DNA of 64,000 nucleotides from Gnetum montanum. Its lineage: Eukaryota > Streptophyta > Gnetopsida > Gnetales > Gnetaceae. Of this stretch, positions 23,083 through 33,257 are shown piece after piece (the first letter of the stretch is position 1; every line of letters begins with the position of its first letter). The stretch is taken from contig MNCI01034769.1 in assembly GCA_015680685.1 (NCBI GenBank), positions 55,739 through 119,738 of the forward strand, read 5' to 3'. The notes under the pieces were generated by a model. It did not search any database. It saw nothing but the letters and a program-made list of their open reading frames with translations, and was not told where the DNA came from. The position numbers were made by a program, and so were the translations under genes.

Positions 23083-25863
23083 GTTATTTTTTGTCCTATG
23101 TTTTGATTGTAGGATGGATTAATATACCCTTTTCTTGATGGTTGAAGATTGTTCTATTTCCTCAACTAATTCTCCAACTAATACATCAACTAATCATTAA
23201 CTAATACATCAACTAATAATCAACTACATCAACTGAACAATTACATTATCTATTTGTATAATTACATTATCTAATTTTAGTAATATTTAATGACATCATA
23301 TAATTTTAGTAATATGTAACTATATTATCTAATTCTTAATGGCCTTTCTACCCCCTCTTAAAAACACTAACTCTGGCAATGTAATTAATGACATGCCATA
23401 GTGATTTGAAGATTATCTGTAAGGATTATGCACTAAATCTTAAAGCCCAAAAGGTTGAATTTATGATATCATTGAATTATCTAGTGCTAGATGATAAATC
23501 TAACCTCACCATTAAGTTTAGAAGGGTGAAAAATGTTGGAAATGACTATGAATATGTTGAAAATGGACATTGTATGCTTGAGTGATGCCAATATTAAACT
23601 TTTAAGGATCTTAAGGTACTATATTGGGTAAGAATTAAAAACTAACTTTTGGGGTTCCCTGGGATGGTTCTAACTTCACCATTAGGTTTGGAAGTTTGAA
23701 AGCTATAGGAAAAGACTCTTCATTCATTGAAAAAGGCTTTTGAAATCATAAGTTATGGCTTTTGGAGTCTAAGACCTTTGGTGCAAAAAATGAGGCTTCC
23801 TAAGAGGTCACCCATCCTAGTTCTACACCATAATAAGTGTGCTTAATTATGGAATTTTTATCTCTGTTGCTACTAGCATGTCAAATTCTAAGTTTGAAAA
23901 CTATTTTTGCATATATTTCTTTTAAATTAACCATTTGATGAAGCAATTTTGAATTTTCTGTTAAGTGATAGAAATTTCAATTTTTTCGTTAGTTGATGGG
24001 CAATTCAAAATTTTCCATGAGGTAATAGAAATTTTACCATTTCGTGTCAATGGCAACAATGGTTATAGTGGTGCACCAATGATGGCCTGGGTGGCTACTA
24101 GGTAATGTCAAGAGTAGGTTAGTAGCCAAGATGGTAGATGATGATGTGCATTGGAGACCTACCCTTGATGATAGGCAACTATGGGGGAGTGGATGCACCA
24201 GTAGCAAAAAAAAGGGTGGCTAAAGTAGTGCTAATAGTGGACGTGTAGATTAGAGTGGTGGGTGGGTGAGTGTATAGTGGTAGTTGCAAAATGTAGTTGT
24301 AGGGTTATGCAGCCCTTTCATGGGCCTACACTATCCTTTTAAGGGTTGGCATGTCCCTTCTCTGGGCTCGTATGGCCCTCTTATGGCCCTATGAAGCCCC
24401 TTGATTGGGCCTGCATGACTTATATGTGTTCAATGATGTTTGGAGAGGTGGTTTCTAGTAGTGTTTGGAGAGGTGGTTTGTGGTAGTAGGGGAGGTAGTT
24501 TATAGTAGTATGAGAGGTAGTTTGTGGTAGCACCAGAGGTGGTCTATGATAGCATGGGAAGTAATTTTTGATAGCTTTGAAGGTGATGATCTATGGCTTT
24601 GAAGGTGACTAGGGTTTCATGGTAATGATAGGTAGGCGGTGGCAACATCCTAGTTAGGCGAGGCTTGTGACGTTGGCATTTGTATTGGGTAGTGTGGTCT
24701 ATGTGAGGGCCTATGGAGAGAGCAACATGGCCTATAGGTAGGCCTACATGGCCTATGCAGGGGCTTGATCAGTGGAGCACACGTGTGATGAATGGTGAAC
24801 GCCACAGCAGAAGTGCTGTGATGGTAGATTGGCGGGCGGTGGTGGAGGGCATAGGAAGTGAGGGTTTTGGTTTTGGCCATGCGTGGGGGTGAGCAGTAGT
24901 GTGATAAGAGTGGTGGTAGTGAGTAGAATAGGGGCAATGTGGCCCTTGCAAGACGTAGGTGGATCCTACTGGGACTATGCAGCCTGCAAGGCCTGTGCAG
25001 CCTTTGTAGGCTGATGTGGCCTATAAAATATTTTTTAAATAAATATTATTATCATTTTTAGAAAAAATGGATTTTTGAAGTCAGGGGATTGGGGTTTGAA
25101 GCAATGACCTTCCACTTAAAAATAAATTTTTTATTCTTTTAATTATATATATAAAATAAAGTGGGGGTTGGGGTTGGAACCCACAACCTCTCACTTTAAA
25201 AGCCTTTTTTTTTTTAATAAAAGTAAGTTGGCTTGGGGTCAAACCCATAACATCCTATTTAAAAAGGTTTTAAGCCTTTTTCTATATTTTTATTATTCTT
25301 TTATTCCACCTTGCCTCAGTGGTTGATGTGGTGGTTTGATCGATGATAGGGTAGGGATTTGGTATGGGTAAGTGGTAATTCCAAGTTGATTTCTAACCCT
25401 AAAATTTTGACATTTTTTTGTTCAAGTAATAAATGAATAAATTAATATTATTTTAATGCACGTATAACGAGAAAATTTAAACATCAATATCTCTCAAATC
25501 GTAAGTTTGATCGAGATGAAATTTGTACCATTAGAATTATCTCGACAAGTACTATGTATTGGACATGGTCTTAGGTTTCAAAAATAATTGAATTTTTAGA
25601 AATTAAAAGGATCAAATTAGCCTATTTTATTGAATTTACATTTCTAGACTAACATATGGTAACTTGAAATCTTCTAGATTACTTGAATAGTGAATTTCAA
25701 CAAAACCAAAAATCAATTCAGGTAATGGTTACTAACTTTTTAGGAGAAACTTAACAAATGATTTTAATCAATTACTATTTAAAGTATTAAGATGTGTAAG
25801 AGTTACCCAGACCGATGTATCATTATCTTACCAACATCTCTTGTAATCGATGAATCTTGATTA
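23083..25863. other. Region without recognisable gene
   Basis: No frame is recognised. A pair of related segments at 23495-23575 and 23665-23745 (both with TTCACCATTAxGTTT... or TCACCATTAAGTTT and GAAAAxGGxxxTT) looks like old duplicated repeat DNA. Proline-rich frames at 24650-24951 arise from repeated GGCCTAxATGGCC-like DNA and are not genes. The stretch lies between the CCR4-like pseudogene and the element at 25869. Confidence 0.5.
24415..24610. repeat. Imperfect ~25-bp tandem repeats
   Basis: Around seven degenerate units built on GGAGAGGTGGTTTGTGGTAG, with spacing of 23-28 bp. They sit in a G+C-rich island within otherwise AT-rich DNA. No coding value is seen. Confidence 0.55.
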
Positions 25864-25868
25864 GGTGT

Positions 25869-25982
25869 TGATGGGACACGATATCGCATGGGCCACGATA
25901 TCACGTCTGCCACGATATCGCATCCCACGCGATATCGCGTCTTCCCCTGCGATATCGTGGTGCACCATCAAATCTATAAATA
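25869..25982 (+). promoter_or_regulatory. U3 promoter with GATATC palindrome cluster
   Basis: Five GATATC-centred motifs (forms of CGCGATATCGCG) occur in about 75 bp (25878-25960), just upstream of the TATA-like CTATAAATA at 25974-25982. The 3' LTR has four units plus a TATA at 35265-35273. The third copy (40814-41782) has six. The tight position upstream of the TATA box suggests an enhancer or protein-binding array. Function is inferred. Confidence 0.6.
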
Positions 25983-26694
25983 AGAGGCGGCTCTCCATTA
26001 TTTCCACATCTAGGCCTAGACCATAGGAAAACTCTAGTAGTTTGATCCCTCTAGAGATAGAATATTTTCCATGTGCCCGTAGGAGGAGCTCCAAAGTGAA
26101 TGGATCTTTATTCGAGCAAATATTGTACCTGAGCACATGTTTGTGTATGGAAATAAAGATGAACTTCTTGGATAAACCTTGCAGTGCATGGAATAGGCTA
26201 AATAGGATTTTATTTATTATTATTTACTATTTATCATTTAATCGCTTTATTAGTCATTAAATCTTTCTCAACCCTTCTCTCCTAGTTAAGTGCCTCAGTA
26301 CGACCACTTCGAGCATGTGCGTTACGCTTGGTGATCCCAACAACGATTAGCGTTTGGTAACCAAGGTTGCATTGGTTTAGGGTGTGAACGGTAAGTGGGA
26401 ACAGATGCTGATGCTAGGTTAATTCAGACTTAGTTAGTTAGTTAAAGTTAGTAATGAGTCTCTTCACCCTTCACCTTATTAGCATAGGAGATAAAACCAA
26501 ACAGACATAAAAATCATATACCTTAGACTTACTTAGCCATACAACTGTGAAAACTACAAGTCTAGGAAGACAACGAATAATTAACCTTAAGTGTTCCATG
26601 AGGCGTGTAGGCACTTAGTCTGTGGAGTTCAACTGGATCACGCGTACTATGCTTGTATTCGTATGGTTGAGTGTAGGGGTACCTCCACTCATCA
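25869..26694 (+). repeat. 5' LTR of pol-less Athila-like element
   Basis: 826 bp, paired with 35180-35991. It has one more GATATC unit than its partner because of a 21-bp difference between repeats in U3. The apparent reading frames at 25861-26260 are chance frames in the LTR, repeated at 35161-35551. Confidence 0.92.
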
Positions 26695-26695
26695 T

Positions 26696-26713
26696 TGGCA
26701 CCGTTGCCAGGGA
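26696..26713 (+). promoter_or_regulatory. Primer binding site, tRNA-Asp type
   Basis: TGGCACCGTTGCCAGGGA, one base after the 5' LTR, matches the complement of the plant tRNA-Asp 3' end at 16 of 18 positions. Confidence 0.88.
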
Positions 26714-26806
26714 CTAAGTGTTTGTGCGCTAAGTAGAACATAAGAGATCACTCACATCGTTGGGAGCTTACATGAACCCTTAGGGTTAATTAAAAAAAAT
26801 TATATA

Positions 26807-28435
26807 ATGGTTAATCAACACACTAGTTAAGACACAATTTCTTCTTCTTCTTTTCATAAGAGCATTACACCACCTAGGGATCATATTAGAAATAGTCAGC
26901 AGTCTAAAACACATAACCAAAATCAGCCAATTCCTCAACAATATAGGGTGGTATATACTCATCCTGATGAGTACATATCCAATTTTACTTTTATCCTCCA
27001 TCAAGATGAACAGATGCGCTGGAGATACTTGCAAGGTAACATAGTGTTACCTCCAGATCGTGTAGTCCCCAACATGCTCCTTCGTGCTTTGGCACAGATT
27101 AGCATGACGGAATTATATGCTGAATACATTGCGGCAGATTTTGACATGAGGGATTACCATCCCACATCTGCACAACATTCAAGGGACTCAAGGCAGGAGA
27201 GCAAACATACATTGTTGAAGGGAAAAGGGGTCCCGCATGTTGTAAGTGAAATTGGAGATGGTGAACCACTTATAACGGGTTCTCTATCAAATGATGTTCC
27301 CCCTCCTAACAATGGTGAGGAGGTGGGGTATCAGATCCTACGTTCCACGATACACAACCATGGTTCTGATCCCCATGAATGCCAACTGTTCACTGAGGGA
27401 AAAACAACACATGACAAGGATGGGCACTCAGATCGTCATCACGATCGAGGTTGAAGCCACAGAAGAGAAGGTAAGAAACATTGTCATGACGATGGTTCTC
27501 CTTCTTCTTCTCCTTCTTCACACCATTCACCCTTTCCTTCCACCTTTGGGCATAGTCATAGAGAGCATAACGGTGAGGATAGAAGTAGATAAAATGAGAG
27601 ACCTCAATGAGAAAGTTGAGATAGAGGACAAGGACATGAAAGAAGGGAAAGTAGGAAACAACGTAGACATCATAGACGTCATGAAAGAGATGATCATGAC
27701 AAACCCCTACTTGCAACTTGGAGTATGCTAGATATAACAGAGGTAGTGAGAATACCAACAAGGCACCAAAAAGATAGTCGGATCAAGAGATTGGATATGA
27801 ATAACATCCCACGATTTGAAGGGGGATATAACGCTGATAAGCAAAATCATTTATAGGCATTCCACGATGCCTGTGCCTTGAAGAACATAGACAACGAGTG
27901 GCAGAAACTAAAGTTGTTTCCCAGGATACTCATAAAGAAAGTAGAGAGTTGGTACCGGTCCTTAGAACTGGAAACCATTAGGAGATGGAGTACGATGTTA
28001 GAACTCTTCAACGATAAATATCAAACGTACTCTAGAGTGTCTAACTTGTGTAAGTAGATCCAAGGATGGAAGCAAGGTACTCATGAACCCTACTGCCATG
28101 GGCTGCTACTATGCATTGTTACATTTTTGCCTAGGCCATGGTTACACACAACAGGATCAACTTCACCATCTCGTAGATGGGCTAAGGTATGAAACTAGGA
28201 GAACCCTTGGGACTTATGCCCAAGGGAGACTATCAGAACTTAGATCCCATGAGATTCATTGATTATTAGAACAAGTAGCCAAAGAAGAAGGGGAGCTACG
28301 AAAAAGAGAAAGGGTAGAGGAATATAACCGTTGTCCCTCCCTTCGAAAGAAGGGAGTGAGATTTTGCGATGAATAGGATGAGTCACCAATCGAAGAGTTG
28401 GTGAATAGAAAAACCTTGCTGCTCCAGAAGCTAAC
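26807..28435 (+). pseudogene. Gag, N-terminal and central part (interrupted)
   Basis: The frame opens at an ATG 94 bp after the PBS (MVNQHTS) and has an in-frame stop soon after. It is clean at 26948-27454, then continues across stops and shifts. It includes a basic Ser/His/Arg-rich stretch (27440-27700) and a retrotransposon Gag core at about 27790-28240 with IPRFEGGYN, AFHDACALKNID, LKLFPRILIKKVESWY and FNDKYQTYSRVSNL. Gag assembles the virus-like particle in this family. The frame is cut at 28435 by the 3133-bp insertion and resumes in phase at 31569/31574. At least six other stops show that it was already decaying or has decayed since. Confidence 0.8.
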
Positions 28436-28942
28436 TGTTGGCACATTTGGCCATGTCATGGAACAAGTTGGCATGATTAAAGGTTTATGTTGTTAGAAAA
28501 ATTTCTATTTGTAACACAAATTAAGGAAGGAAGGCCTCTGTAGTAACAAAGGAAATTTCATTTCTTAATAAAGCAATGCAAAGAGATACCAAATGTAGGA
28601 TGCCAGTAAATACAAATCTTATGATGAATTGGGCCTGCAAAATTATTGGTATTTTTATCATTTTGTGTTCATCATCATTCATTTCATCCATGATCTGTCT
28701 ATTTCCCAACCATGATTGCTGAATGCTCCATAACCCTCTGAGGACCTCACGAGGAGATTGATCATCCGATGTAGCGGCGACGGTGTAACTATGCAGCATC
28801 AACAGTAATAGGTTGCAGGCACTGATGAATGGAGACCAAACTTATTATCTAGAAGATAATTTGTGTTGTTACTACATAGGGAAAAATTTTTATTTTTCAA
28901 GGGTGAGCGACTATCCGCATGGGTGCCGATACACCGATGAAG

Positions 28943-29674
28943 ATGTGCACTTTGGAAAGGAATGGCGATGTCTTCATTCTGACCATTGCTGGCAACTCCA
29001 ACCACCGATTTAACCCTACCATGCTTGAAAGCATCAGCACCGCTCTTCACATTGTCGCACAGTCACCTGACGCAGTCGCACTTGTCACAACAAACGAAGG
29101 AAGGTATTTTTCAAACGGCTTGGATCTGAAGTGGGTAGCAGAGGCAGAGGATGGCCAGAAAAATCTGAAAATAATTTGCCACAAACTCGAGGATGTGCTA
29201 GCAGCCTTCATGCTGCTGGGTGTGTCCACCATTGCAGTCCTACCTGGTCACGCCGCGGCTAGCGATCTCATGTTGGCCCTCACACACAACTACCATTTCA
29301 TGTTAGACGACCATGGCCATGGCCGATGCGGTCCCGTACATTACATAAGTGAGGTAAATCTGGGCATGCGAATGTCAGTGAGCCTGGTGGCCCTCATCCG
29401 TAGTAAACTGATGCCATGGGCAGTCGGTGAGGTTTTGTTGAAGGGCTCCAAGTTGTAGGTGCGCCAAGCTCTAGACTTGGGCATTGTGAACTGCCTTTGC
29501 TCCAATGTTGATATTGTCCTAGCTGAAGTCATGGTAGAGACACAGGCCCTCGCCTCCCGCAACAGGAATAAGGATGTCTACACCCAGATCCACCTCTCCA
29601 CCTTCCCTGACATCATTGAGGAGCTTGATGCTCATCGTGATTCATATATCTTCCCTTCTGTCTCAAATCTTTAG
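28943..29674 (+). pseudogene. ECI1-like: Enoyl-CoA delta isomerase 1-like, one premature stop
   Basis: Single-exon frame of 244 codons matching plant peroxisomal enoyl-CoA delta isomerases (crotonase fold), which move double bonds during unsaturated fatty acid beta-oxidation. It starts MCTLERNGDVFILTIAG, the usual family start, so I prefer this ATG to the one at 28919. Family motifs follow in order: FSNGLDLKW, GHAAASDLMLALTHNYHFM, YISEVNLGM, LVALIRSKL, RQALDLGIVN and VYTQIHLSTFPDIIEEL. One TAG (29456-29458, codon 172) interrupts it. The frame then continues unbroken to a stop at 29672 with C-terminus SNL. The premature stop follows the residues GSKL, so the truncated product would end in a canonical SKL peroxisomal signal. 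The crotonase fold would be incomplete. There are no frameshifts, so the copy is much younger than the gag around it. Confidence 0.88.
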
Positions 29675-30235
29675 GGATTCATAGGCAGATTGGGATTTCG
29701 TTTATCTGGATTACAATTGTTGTTCGAAGACACAACAAAGGTTATAACAACCGCAGTTCTTATGGAACACACGACAACATTACTGAATGCGGTGGCAAAG
29801 CCTTCTTTCGCGGTGGCAGTTGATATATAGTTCTTGCAGGGTGGGATAATTTGAAACTATTTTTCGGTAGTTCCAGGCCTGGCGCCTTCACATTTGGCCT
29901 TCACATTCGGAGACATTCTAACGGTGCCAAGAAGCCAGCAGCAAATTTTACACATTTAAAATACAAATTTGCAAGGGTTGGCCTTATTGACTCATACAGC
30001 CGCCTCAATCAACATTACATTAAGGTGTATAAAAAATTACTTTTTTACTACCACCCATTTATAAAATTACTAGGGCCTCAATAATATTTAACATTTAAAA
30101 CTTAAAAATTCTAAACAAATAAAAATAAAAATAACAATTATATGGAGCTCTTGGATTTATTTTTAAAAATTATTATTATTGCTTATAAAAATAATATTTG
30201 TAAAGAGACATGCCAATATTAGCATGATTTACTCC
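29675..30235 (+). other. Sequence downstream of the isomerase gene
   Basis: No gene is recognised. It is probably flanking or 3'-UTR DNA that came with the isomerase copy. An AATAA-rich stretch at 30080-30200 could serve as a polyadenylation region. Confidence 0.4.
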
Positions 30236-30238
30236 TAA

Positions 30239-30365
30239 CTTTCCTAACTTGTTGGGCAAGTAAGATCTCCTAACTTGTTGGGCAAGTAATTAACTTCCTT
30301 ACTTGGGAGAGAAGTTAGCTAAGATATTTTAGAATGTAACTACCTTTTGAACCCTATAAAAAGGC
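30239..30365 (+). promoter_or_regulatory. LTR-like promoter within the insertion
   Basis: Two direct copies of CTAACTTGTTGGGCAAGTAA (about 30244-30263 and 30273-30292) precede a TATA-like CTATAAAAAGG at about 30354-30364. Repeated CACACTTGGGxTCACA units follow (30400-30460), typical of an LTR R/U5 start. The orientation is away from the isomerase gene, towards the resumed gag. Activity is inferred. Confidence 0.45.
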
Positions 30366-31573
30366 TTCAGGGGTAAAAAGGAAGACACTACTTGGTATAA
30401 CACACTTGGGGTCTCACTTTGGATCACACACTTGACCACACTTGGGATCACACATTGTGAAAGATTACTTGCTAAAGAAAAGATTTCAGCCTCTTTGTCA
30501 TAGTCCTGTGAGTTATGCTTATTTTTTTTTATTTTTTTTAAATTTTTTAGCTAGTGGTTTACATAGTATCATGTTTGGCAAGTAATTTTGGGATTTTTAA
30601 TTGCTCTTATTATTCTTGTTGCATGAAAGAAATTTTTGTTAAAATTTTGCCATAGAAGCACTTATGTTTGAAAGCCTTAAGAGCATTTTAGTAGTGAATT
30701 TGATTATTGTGCAACGTATAAGAACTGCTATTGAGATTGTCATAAGAGAGCCTCTGCTTGTAGTCATGCCATTGAACGATTCAATAGTCAAGAGGGTTTA
30801 GGAAATCTTTGGTATTTTGATGGGACTAGAATAGTTTCTTTTTATCTTTAAAGTGAATCTCCGTGGTATTTCAATCAGAAATTGTTAAGTCTTTTGAAGG
30901 TTCTGTTGAATGAAATTGTTGACATCCATTATCTTGCCAAAATGGAGTCTCGTACATGATAGTTTATGCAGTAATTTCTTGGTAATGTAGTAGGATTGTC
31001 TTGAAGAAATTGCTTATTTGAGCCTTGGAATTTTGAACAATTCGTAGTTATTGAATTTGGGATAACTTTATTGCAAAGTTTTTACTTGTATCATTTTACC
31101 TTGTTTAAACATTTGAGGTCTTAACACAAATATGCTTTCTTTTCTGTCTATTTCCATTGAATCCTGCTCTATTTCTAGTTTTCTTGTGGAACTATCTCTC
31201 TCTCTGGGGAAAATTAGAAGTAGATTCGCGGAGTTGTGCTCAAATGTTTTTGCAAAAATTTATTTGTTACAAGTAGGTATTAGAAGGACCGCGTAGACTA
31301 GGCAATTAAACAAAATAGGAACTCTCAACAACTCACAGTACTTGGCAAAGTTGGCTGAATCTCTGTAAGATAAGTTATTTGTAGTTTACACACAACGCAA
31401 TCTTTTCATTTTTCACAACCACACACTGCAATAGCACACACACATACTCAAATTAACTACTAAGTCTATTTGGAGGTATCTGGGCCTTGGTGTTGCCAGA
31501 GACTAGCAAGCACCTAAATCCTGTTCAAGGACACTCGTTGGCGATCGCATCCCAAATGGTCACCAACACTAAC

Positions 31574-32560
31574 AACGAAAGTATCGGCTAAGGTAGATGA
31601 AGTATGGAGCTGCTTAGATAGTAAAATTAAAACTGTCCTAAAGATGGTAGAGGAGTCTAAGGAGGAATGAAGTAGTGACAAGGATAAGAAAAAGCAGAGA
31701 GATTTAGGCCTTGCACGTGACAAGGGTAAGGGGAAAATAACTATCTCAGATGAGGTCGTGGATTCGGATACAGAAAATGAAAATGGATGTGAGATCTGCC
31801 AATATGACCATCCTAAGGGATGTTGCCTCATCATCTCACATTTACAAGAGTCTGGGATGTATGCACTCAACCCAAGACTTAACAGACGGTAGACACCTTG
31901 AAGGTTACCTTATCCCCAAGGTAACCCAAGATAGTTCCACCAACCGTTGATGTACTATCCAAGTGGAACTCCACCACAACCCATCAGAAAACATTAACAG
32001 TGGCAATACCCATAGTCATGGATGATGCCACAACCTGAACATCAATACCCTTACCGGCAAGCCAATCCTTATGGCTACTACGTGTAGCAGCCGTATTCTC
32101 CAAGTGACTCCATGGGTCACAAAACTCCCCAATGTCACTACCAAGTTCGGGAGTACTTTGGAAGGACTCCTTCTCCTCTCGGAGACACTCCACATCCATA
32201 CCATCCTCCTAATCCATCCGCACCTCTTCCACCGGTAGTTCCCATACCACCTGCTCAAACAATGCAAGGGGAACTCCCCACTCAACCGTAGCAATGTAAC
32301 GCTACGAGAGCCGTAACCATTCAACCCACTGCTGGTTCTGACAACTGCAAAAAGAGAAGACCTTTCTTTCTAACCAAAAGCCTAGAAAAGCTCTCACAAC
32401 CACAAGCAATTGAGTTTAGGTACGTTCCTCCAACACCTAAGGCATCGGAGCACCCTTCAGTCCAACAACAGAGCTTAATGCATACGGTTATGTTAACATA
32501 TACCGTAACCGAATGGATCAAGGTAGGCCACCTTCCCAGGAAACTATCTAACCCTGGAAG
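31574..32560 (+). pseudogene. Gag, C-terminal part after the insertion
   Basis: Gag resumes with KVDEVWSCLDSKIKTVLKMVEES, equivalent to the segment at 63540-63440 of the third copy. It continues with a Cys/His motif C-E-I-C-QYD-HPKGCC (about 31790-31830), where the C-x2-C...H...C spacing may be a divergent zinc knuckle. A Pro/Gln/His-rich region leads to the protease. Frames shift several times. Homologous DNA lies at 44400-44966 plus 63083-63440. Confidence 0.7.
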
Positions 32561-33257
32561 TCCCTTGATCTACCTCCAAATATCTAGGAACAAAACACAT
32601 AAGGCTCTTCTTTACTCAGGTTCTGGAGTCAATTTAATTTCACGAGAAATGTATCAAGCCTGGAACCTACCCCAACTTAAGAAGAGAAATATCTAACTAG
32701 AGCTAGATGACCAATCCATCACCATTCCCTTGGGATTGATGGAGGACATTATTACCATTGTGTGTGGTTGGTCATACCTAGCTGATTTCCTGGTGATAGA
32801 AGTCAATAGCAACGAAGGGGACTTCCCAATTATAATGGGAAGGGCATGGCTAAGCACAATAGATGCATTCCTAGGAATTTGCAATCTTTCCTTGGAAATA
32901 TCTAAGGTAAACATTTATGGAAATATTGAGAAGAAGAAAGTTCTATGCATCACATACAGTGACTCATTGGGTGACGACATGGAGGAATGCTCAGCATCTC
33001 CTTCATGCAACAAGTGTGCCCTAGAAACTCTGAGACAAAGGTGCTTGTATGTAGCAACCACACAACAAGAAAACACCCAGTGGTTGACAACTAATCAAGG
33101 AAGCAGCCCACCAACATGCATGGAACGAACTGGGGGAATAACTCATGCCAACAATGAAGGCATAGATACATTGGAATATGAGTGTCGCCGACTTCCTTCA
33201 TTATTTCGGATCTCTCCCTTTCCATTCAATCATGGGGGAGATGGCCACCGATGCTAA
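32560..33257 (+). pseudogene. Aspartic protease (Athila-like), active-site Asp lost
   Basis: The segment contains the family protease: KALLYSGSGVNLISREMYQAWNLPQ (about 32605-32680), then a stop, then SITIPLGLMEDIITIVCGWSY and DFPIIMGRAWLSTIDA (32820-32865). The sister copy at 44340-44390 has LLDSGSGVN at the first motif, so Asp has become Tyr here and the enzyme would be dead even without the stop. A Cys-rich tail (CNKCALETLRQRC) follows, and the frame ends in the 3' landmark region at 33257 where pol would be expected. Confidence 0.82.

Larger units (their letters stand above)
28436..31568 (+). mobile_element. 3133-bp TG...CA insertion carrying an isomerase gene
   Basis: The segment begins TGTTGG and ends CCAACA. 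It is flanked by perfect 5-bp duplications CTAAC (28431-28435 and 31569-31573), and removing it puts the host gag back in frame, so the limits are exact. TG...CA ends with 5-bp duplications are those of LTR retroelements. I see no internal pair of LTRs, no PBS-gag-pol and no transposase. The first and last ~22 bp also form a loose inverted repeat (TGTTGG...ATTTGG...ATG). It holds an ECI1-like gene (28943-29674) and, downstream, an LTR-like promoter (TATA near 30356). It may be one long solo LTR, a gene-carrying non-autonomous LTR element or an unusual DNA transposon. Confidence 0.85.

Noticed and set aside
24650-24951. His/Pro/Ser-rich frames on the minus strand
   Set aside because: Composition reflects GGCCTATG-type repeats. 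Two overlapping frames are equally open, which points to low-complexity DNA and not to a gene.
28521-28802. 93-codon minus-strand frame upstream of the isomerase gene
   Set aside because: No recognisable motif and no homologous frame elsewhere. Treated as chance.
31480-31505. Degenerate tRNA-Asp PBS (TTGGTGTTGCCAGAGAC) inside the isomerase insert
   Set aside because: Lacks three central bases and is not preceded by a recognisable LTR end, so too weak to call. Kept in mind as possible evidence of an LTR junction.
28436-31568. Classical DNA transposon explanation for the isomerase insert
   Set aside because: The inverted ends match well over only six bases, and the 5-bp duplication with TG...CA ends fits LTR elements better than hAT (8 bp), Mutator (9 bp) or CACTA (3 bp). 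Not fully excluded.
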